This document shows, piece by piece, positions 57,331 through 64,000 of a stretch of DNA of 64,000 nucleotides. This stretch comes from Polytrichum commune (Eukaryota; Streptophyta; Polytrichopsida; Polytrichales; Polytrichaceae). Where the stretch lies: positions 25,730,001-25,794,000 of the forward strand of contig OX485804.1 of the NCBI GenBank assembly GCA_950295325.1, in the 5' to 3' direction. A program made the position numbers and the translations under genes. Position 1 is the stretch's first letter; each line of letters starts with the position of its first letter. The notes under the pieces were generated by a model. The model had not been told where the DNA came from. It worked only from the letters and a program-made list of their open reading frames with translations, and searched no databases.

Positions 57331-60300
57331 AGGGATCAAAATATTATACTCTTAGGCCCTGATATTGGGTTTAGACTCTACACCTTCCACACTATTACTG
57401 TGGCCCACGATAATTTTGGTCTATTTAATTTTATTGGTGATCCTTATCATTTTTGAACCCACAATTTCATATGTTAAGGGCTAGGAATATGAAATCGATG
57501 TGTTTTAGAAAAACATGACTTTTGTAACTTAGAAAACATGTAATAGAAATAGTACACCAAAAACATCAATATTGCATTAACATTCATTTCAAATTTGAAT
57601 AGTGATAGTTTGTGAATTTGAGTCACTTTCATTTTCAACCCACGCAGAAGATACAGTGGACCATGATAATTTCTACCCACTCTAACTTTCAGCACCAAAA
57701 TAACAGGTGTGCTTAGGTAATTGCAAGAAGAAGTTTTACCTAATTTTGATCATTCATGTTGTTGCTATTTTCTTATGTTGTTAGTCCAATTCTCTGAAAA
57801 AAGCATTGTACAAACTAGTTTGGGCCCATGTTGTCTTGGACCATACCATCTGTGCATCTAAATCGATGCATCAGACCATCTTCATACCATGAAATTAATG
57901 TGTTGATTTTGAACCCCCCCCCCCCCACCACCGTCCATTCTGCCATCGCAAATGGATTTCATCAACGTTCATGGACCAAACCACCATCTATTTTTGGGAC
58001 TTATAAAGCTCAATATACTCTTGAAAATGAATTGTTTGTGTGCACATGACTCAACCTTTACCCGTTGTCGTGGAGAGAGGGGTCCGCTTTAGGAAAGCAT
58101 GGGGCTTCTTGCTGCAACTGGTTTCACTCACCGGACCGTCGAATCTTCAATTGTCTTCAAAACTTCTTCAATCTTTCAAATCTTTACAAAACAAATCTAT
58201 CAATAAGTCTTACTCTCTCAAAGGATTGTTGCCAACAAAGACTTGTCCGTCTTTTTGTGGACGGTCAAAGTCTCAGCTCTTTCTATGCAAGAGCTAGCAA
58301 ACTTCCCTCCACTCAAACTAGCACAACTTTGTTTTCGCTCACTCTCCTTCAAGCATGTAAACACTCAAGATAAAACAATCACATGAAAACTCAATTGCAT
58401 ATTTTATTTCAAGTTTTCTTCTCCAAAAAAAACACACAAAAAACGTCGAGCTTTCAACAACAAAAAAACTTGTCTCTCCCCACTCTCTTCTCCTCAACCA
58501 CATATATGAGATAAGGCCTCAAATCCTCCTCTTATCCTCATCACGTGATTTCTAATTATCCATTGGTCTAAAGATAAACTAAGGATAAAACTAGAAATAA
58601 GGCTAAAAGGGTAATAAGAGTAAACTAAGAGTAAAGGATAGATAAGAATAAAAAAGATAAACTAAAAGTTACTAAGAATAAGTGTGAGTAACAAAAAGGT
58701 AATCTAATTCGACTCCCTTTTACTTTCCTCCTTCATCTCCAAATGAAGGAATCACCATGAAACACAAAATACGTACACATGTAAATAATGTACGTATTTA
58801 CACTACGACACCGTAGGATCACCGTCCATGTAACTTAGATGGGGTTCAAGTTGCAATAAGCAAGTGCGACTTAGATGAATGAAACTTAATAAATAAACCT
58901 CAACAACACGTCTAAAGTCCATTAAGGGATGTTCTGGACCCCAACTTTCATTGATTGTGCACCTAGAACCAATGCTCCCAGAAGTGCCTCGTTTGTAAAA
59001 GTAACCACGCTTTTGGTACTTTGAAATCTAATATAGAAAATGCACAACGTTGGTTATCCCAATGTTGTGGTGTGGTACTAATTCCTGAAACACGCACTAT
59101 TTTGCCAAATCTCAAAATTTGGAGGGCTTACACTTTTAATGAAGGATACTAAATTCATGAATACATTCTCATTTACCGGATATTTCAAGAAAAATAGTGC
59201 ATGCTCTAAGGTGCTTGTAGAGTGAAAAATAAAGAAGCAAATACATGCTTGTCAATGAATAATGCCAGTAGTTTTAGTGAATAGTGTATGGATGAACAAT
59301 GCTTCCTCAACCTTTTGGTGACACTAATTTCATAGTGTAAAAAAAATTAGTGTCACCTTCACTAATTCCCCACGCCCACTATTCGCCCTCCCTCACTAAT
59401 TGGGATAATTGGTGTTCTTAAAATAAAACATTAGTTTGCTAGTAACTTTTGCAAATAGAGCCACCCATTGAGGTTGGTGGATTTTGGGTTGCAACAAGAA
59501 AAAGCAAGTTGGATGGATGAATAAGGTCTACAAGTGTTATTTGGTTACTTTTCTTACTTGGACACATATATTTGATTGAGTGGTTAGGTGAAGATCACAA
59601 AATAACCATCAAAACTGTGACATATGTTTCAAAAGAGATTGGAGTACGTCTTCAAACTTTATCAACTACACTACATTAAAAAATGAACACATTTGGGAGG
59701 ACCTATGAATTCGGTAAAGGAATCGACAAACGGGTACATTCGTTAACCATAACCAAATCAAGGGAAGTCCAATTTTCAATATGGTTTTTATGGATGTTTC
59801 GTCAAAACTATGCTAATGCCTCAGACGTGAAGACATGAAAATTTGAGAAGAAGAAAAAATAAACCGAACAACACCCGCATACCTTACTGCAAATTGCGAT
59901 GAAATAAACTGACAACCTCGGCAACAATGTACAAAAGTTTTAGGGTTTCTTTGAGAGCTTCGGAATTGAATAGATAGAAAGCAAGGTTTGGACCAACGAG
60001 TTCTTTTGAACATCCTTTCCTACAATCTTGTGATATCATTGGAGATGGGTATGAGATGACCCTAAACTACCGGACGATAGTGGAGAGGTACTCATTTCTA
60101 AATGAAGCAGTTGGCGGTTTGATTCCCAATGTGAGATCTTCTCTCTACATGACGGAAAAAACTAGGCAGGTAGGTAGAAAGCCAAAAGCCCACCCACTGC
60201 AAAGTAGGCAATAAACCCCACCCTACACCAAGAGGATTATTGAGCAGGGTAGAACCAACGGGCTCAAATTCACGCGGGATTGCCTGGCATTCGTTAGTTA

Positions 60301-61449
60301 TTTATGTATTCATCATTGGAGATGATCTCATTGGCACTTCTTGCATTTGTTGAACAAGCGCCGATGCACAAAAGGCATCCCCAAATCTCATATCCCAATG
60401 ATAATTTTTGAGCAATCAAGACAACCAACCCACTTGGTTGCTTCTCATGAAGAGTCTCGGTACTCGCCCCAACCTCCTTATATACAAAAAAAGTATTGTT
60501 TGTCTCTAGCGGCAACACGCTTTGAACCGTCAACCTAGATTGGGGTAACTTGCGTGTCATGCCTCGGGTCTCACGATTCAAGCAACCCAAGAGCATGCCC
60601 ATATCACGAGGTTTACGTACTCTAAGAAACATTTTCAAGACGACTTGACCTAATATTAGACAACTCCTTGACTACGTTCTGTGGGATCATGTATTACATG
60701 AGCATAATTTTTCATTAAATTTGGGATTTTCATGTGTATGGGGAGTACCCAGGTTGTCTACTATGAACGTTTTGACAAGCAACTATGAATCATCAAAGTT
60801 TTTCAACGGCAACCTGGGAAAGAGATCGTCGTGTAGTTGCTTAGTAATGTTATGGATCACATCCATTGTGTCAAAATTTACCCATCATGAAGATAAGCCT
60901 GGATCACTATGGCAAGAGGAGGTTGTTGCATAAGTGTGTACTCCTTATCCATCCATCTAAAGAGTTGGGTCCCCCTGATTTGTGGTGAGTTCATTTCAAT
61001 TGGATTCCACAAGACTAGTTTTTAAAACACTCTACAATGAGACGAGGGTGCACAATCCTTTTACATCCAAGGTGTTGTTACACTACATGAATGACGGTTC
61101 CACATCACTACATTCATTATCCCAATTAGTGTGTGTTACTATTCGGGGCTAACAATGTTGGTACTATTTATTGAGAATGCGATATGTTATTAAGCGAAGT
61201 CACGTATGTTCTATAATGTCCGGACAACCTATTGAACTTAAAAAACCTTATTGCATTACGTAACTCTGGATACTTACAAGCACTAATTGAGATAATCATT
61301 GTAGTTTTCTTCCACTGTACAGGTTTTATGATCTACCTATTACAATAGTAGAATTCCAACTCGTATTCATAGGATTCAAACCCATCTAGTGAAAGAGAAC
61401 TAGAGATAAGGAACCATGATTCCCGTAATCTAACTAGATAAACAAACTA
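57330..61449. other. Intergenic stretch, 4.1 kb, no gene seen
   Basis: It includes text at 57.38-57.70 kb resembling the 5584-5915 MITE family only faintly, a C-run (about 57917-57930) and a low-complexity AAGATAAACTA/AGTAA-rich block (58569-58705). The frames at 57828-58373 and 60294-60933 have no recognisable product. Confidence 0.4.
58569..58705. repeat. Degenerate purine-rich low-complexity repeat
   Basis: Variants of AAGATAAACTAAG, AGAATAAG and GAGTAA follow one another for about 135 bp with no regular period. Confidence 0.6.
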
Positions 61450-61824
61450 CACTAAATATTAAATCTAGTGTCACCAATTCTCATTGCCTTGCTCAATGCT
61501 AATTACAACCGATGTGTAGTGTCATCAACATCAAATGTTAAACAAACATTATTTGTCATCCCTTGTAAAATTTTTGGGGGATTATATGTTTATTGTGTTG
61601 CAATTAGTGTCACGTACCAAGTGATTTTTCATCTAGATTCCATCCATCCATCCATCACAATATCTCCTCACAAGTTGCTGACAAGAGAGGTGAGGGTTTG
61701 GCCAATGGATGAACTCATCCATCATCCATGACAATAGTTGTTCACTTACTCATAAGAAGCGTCATCCAAAGAGTTACCATAGTGACATAAAGTACCATGT
61801 GACACTAACATATCATATTTAGCG
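61450..61824. mobile_element. MITE with palindromic CACTA-like ends, copy 2
   Basis: The element is about 375 bp and homologous in the same orientation to 29388-29765 throughout, for example GGCCAATGGATGAACTCATC and AGTTACCATAGTGACAT. The terminal palindromes are partly eroded (CACTAAATATTAAATCTAGTG at the left). Confidence 0.8.
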
Positions 61825-62031
61825 TACTTTGGTATTCATGAACTTCACATCGGAATGGGGGCATTGGGGGCTATAGTTGGGACTTTAAATCGAATTGGGG
61901 AATTGGGACTAACAGTTGACCGACACACACAAAAGCTCAAAAAGTACCCAAAAAAATATCTTTATATGCTCTAAGGAGTCCTACTAAGCTTATCACCCTC
62001 AAGTTGTTAGGATTTTGGCCTTTCTTGTGAC

Positions 62032-62537
62032 TTAGGGCCACTTCACACACGCGACTGAGAGCCCGTGACCATTACACTTCAAGCGCTCTCATTGGTGGAA
62101 ATCATGGGGCCGGTTGGAGTTTGCTTGAGGCTACGTTTGAGGGACCAACGGAGTATGTGAATGCAAGATGGATGTAAAGTCTACATGGATTCTTACATGG
62201 CATCGAATGGATCATGTTTCATGGTCACTTGGACTATTCTCAAAAACCACCTCTTGGAGGTAGGCCTCACAGAAAACCAGGAGACCATGGCACTCCAAAC
62301 GCTCACAACCGTTGATATATTCGATTTTATCGTGTGTGAGGACCTGCATGAATAGAAATTCATTGAAATAGCATTTGGTTGAGGGCCCGGTCACATATGA
62401 GTTCACAATACACTTTGAGGGTCCGTGACCACACTACATGATTTTGGAGGTGTCTTGGGACAACCTTTGGACACTTTCTTTTGGGCTCTCACAATTTCAT
62501 GGTCACGGCTCTTGGCTTGTGTGAGAAGTGGCCCTTA
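62032..62537. mobile_element. Tourist-like MITE, GGGCCACTTCACACA family, copy 2
   Basis: The element spans 62035-62534 (500 bp). It has TIRs GGGCCACTTCACACA and TGTGAGAAGTGGCCC and a perfect TTA duplication at 62032-62034 and 62535-62537. It is inverted relative to copy 1 at 3985-4487 and homologous over its full length. The frames inside it are not genes. Confidence 0.85.
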
Positions 62538-62770
62538 TACCAACCCCACACATGTTGGTGTGGGTGGGCAATGCCTACCTCCCATTATTGTGGGGCACTT
62601 AACCGACACTTTCTAGTTCTACCAACGACTAGATGTAATGGAGTTGTGTTATACTTGTTCGATGGCTTTAACCTTATGATCGAGTGAACCATGCAAATAA
62701 GATGAGATTGTTTTCCCGAATGTATTAGTTTAAGTATTAATTTATTACAACATGTAAGTTTTTGAAGCTA

Positions 62771-63144
62771 CACTACGTATTGTGTTTAGTGCCACCAATT
62801 CTAATTGTCTTCCTCACTTACTAATTGTGAACCGCTTGTGTGGACCTTACATTATTTGTCAACCCTTGTAACTTTTTTTGAAGAATGATGTATTTACAAT
62901 GTTGCAATTGTTGTCACTTACTAAGTGATTTTTCATAATAATTTTAATCATTCATGACAATATTACATCACATAAATGTTAGCATGCACAAAATACCAAG
63001 CTTTGTTAAGGGTATATGGCATGTGGTTGAACTGACAAGAAGTTGCGATGAGAATATTTGTAAAGTTGTTCATAGGAAAAAATCACTAAAAAAGTCACCG
63101 CAGTGACATTAAGCATCATTCCCAATGACACCCTTAGCAAATGT
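62771..63144. mobile_element. MITE with palindromic CACTA-like ends, copy 3, diverged
   Basis: It shares with the other two copies ACCAATTCTAATTGTCTT, TTACAATGTTGCAATTGTTG, CACTTACTAAGTGATTTTTCAT and CATGACAATATTACATCAC. The second half and the right end are strongly eroded. Confidence 0.65.
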
Positions 63145-64000
63145 AGACCTCTACATCTTCATCTAAACTTTTGACATACCCAAATTATGTATAATATCAG
63201 ATACACTTCATTGTCATTGTGAAAATCATGAATATTTAGATTAATTACTTTGGTTGACTCTTTTCGCTATAAATTAAAAATCTTGAACAGACATTATAGA
63301 TGCACTCATAAAAATATATAACCAAGAAGAAATATGTACGTATGAATTACCTATTTACAATAGTTAGTCACTACACCCAAATTTTATTTGTGACATAACC
63401 ATTTAATTTTGTAATAAGTTAGCTTTTCTTTTTTACTGTACTTTTATTTTATGGTTAAAGGTTAAATGTTGTCCTCCTTAGATATACATATGAAGCCATC
63501 TAACTAATATTCTTGTTGGAAAACATTATTGTCGTAAGGTGGCTAGAGTTGGTAGACGTGGTCGGGGTGAAGTTCGGGGTGAAGGTCAGGGCAACACCAA
63601 TGATCTTAATCCTTCATTAACTTGTGGAGTGATTTGATCTAGCACGTTGATAAAGATTCTATGATCTATGTATAAGAAAAAAAAATTGTAGGTCAAAACT
63701 ATAATCCAATAACAAAGCATCAATGGAAATAATGTTGCATGTGTTCAATTAAAGGGCAAATGTGTATTTTACTAAAGACTTTCTAATTTCAAAAATTGAT
63801 AGTCCAAAACGATTGTGGAAAGCAGAGAAAAAGAAAAAGAAAAAACACAACTGTTGGCACTCCGTCAACATGGATTTGGTTTGATCATTGTGATCGAATT
63901 TGGGGTCAAACACCCAAAACTCAATGAATTGAAGATGCGATTGATGTTGGAGATGCAAAAGAAGATGTTGAAGCATTTGAAGTTGGAGGGCCTAGTGGGC
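63145..64000. other. Terminal stretch, no gene seen
   Basis: AT-rich to about 63.52 kb, then a short GGTCGGGGTGAAGTTCGGGG-type stretch. A coding start could lie here and continue beyond the window, but nothing supports one. Confidence 0.35.

Noticed and set aside
60050-60150. tRNA-like B-box (GGTTTGATTCCC)
   Set aside because: No matching A-box or cloverleaf stems could be drawn.
61185-61300. Peptide LSEVTYVL..CPDNLLNLKNL resembling the copia protease region
   Set aside because: Very short, interrupted by a stop, and no integrase or reverse-transcriptase text nearby; similarity too weak to annotate a retrotransposon.

Overview
The window is nuclear DNA of a land plant. It is AT-rich, its genes carry GT-AG introns of roughly 100 bp to over 3 kb, intergenic spaces hold small non-autonomous DNA transposons, and the recognisable genes are plant-type. 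A non-seed plant (moss, liverwort or lycophyte) is my best guess, but the sequence alone does not settle this. There is no bacterial-style operon, rRNA gene, CRISPR array or convincing tRNA.

Layout. 1-7.85 kb: no gene, only MITEs and fold-back repeats. 7.85-13.3 kb (-): a complete nine-exon apyrase (GDA1/CD39 NTPDase) with both terminal membrane anchors. 13.3-17 kb: a tandem duplication and a MITE. 17.7-19.1 kb (+): a two-exon FRA10AC1 homologue. 20.5-21.6 kb (+): a small two-exon gene with a group-1 LEA-like N-terminus behind ABRE-type promoter elements. 21.7-24.5 kb: nothing firm. 25.7-27.1 kb (+): an Abraxas/ABRO1-type MPN-like scaffold. 30.6-39.3 kb (+): a thirteen-exon DEX1 homologue. 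39.9-41.2 kb (+): an intronless, GC-rich F-box gene. 44.3-47.9 kb (+): a Coa1-like gene split by a 3.3 kb intron. 48.9-49.9 kb (-): a small two-exon conserved hypothetical. 54.8-55.6 kb (-): a CUE-domain protein. 56-64 kb: no gene, several MITEs.

The genes are ordinary single-function plant genes and show no joint pathway. Exon junctions were worked out by hand from splice sites and reading phase. The apyrase (587 aa), FRA10AC1 (279 aa), Abraxas (391 aa), DEX1 (827 aa) and hypothetical (136 aa) models all close in frame.

The most unusual signal is regulatory. The promoter, 5' leader and 5'-UTR intron of the Abraxas gene (about 24.54-25.49 kb) and of the DEX1 gene (about 29.93-30.61 kb) are diverged copies of one another. 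They include a conserved small upstream ORF and relics of the same coding sequence on the opposite strand, although the two genes are unrelated. The window also holds at least six families of terminal-inverted-repeat elements. Several have clear TTA target duplications, and one family has ends that are themselves palindromes. I found no gene cluster that I would call a new biological system.
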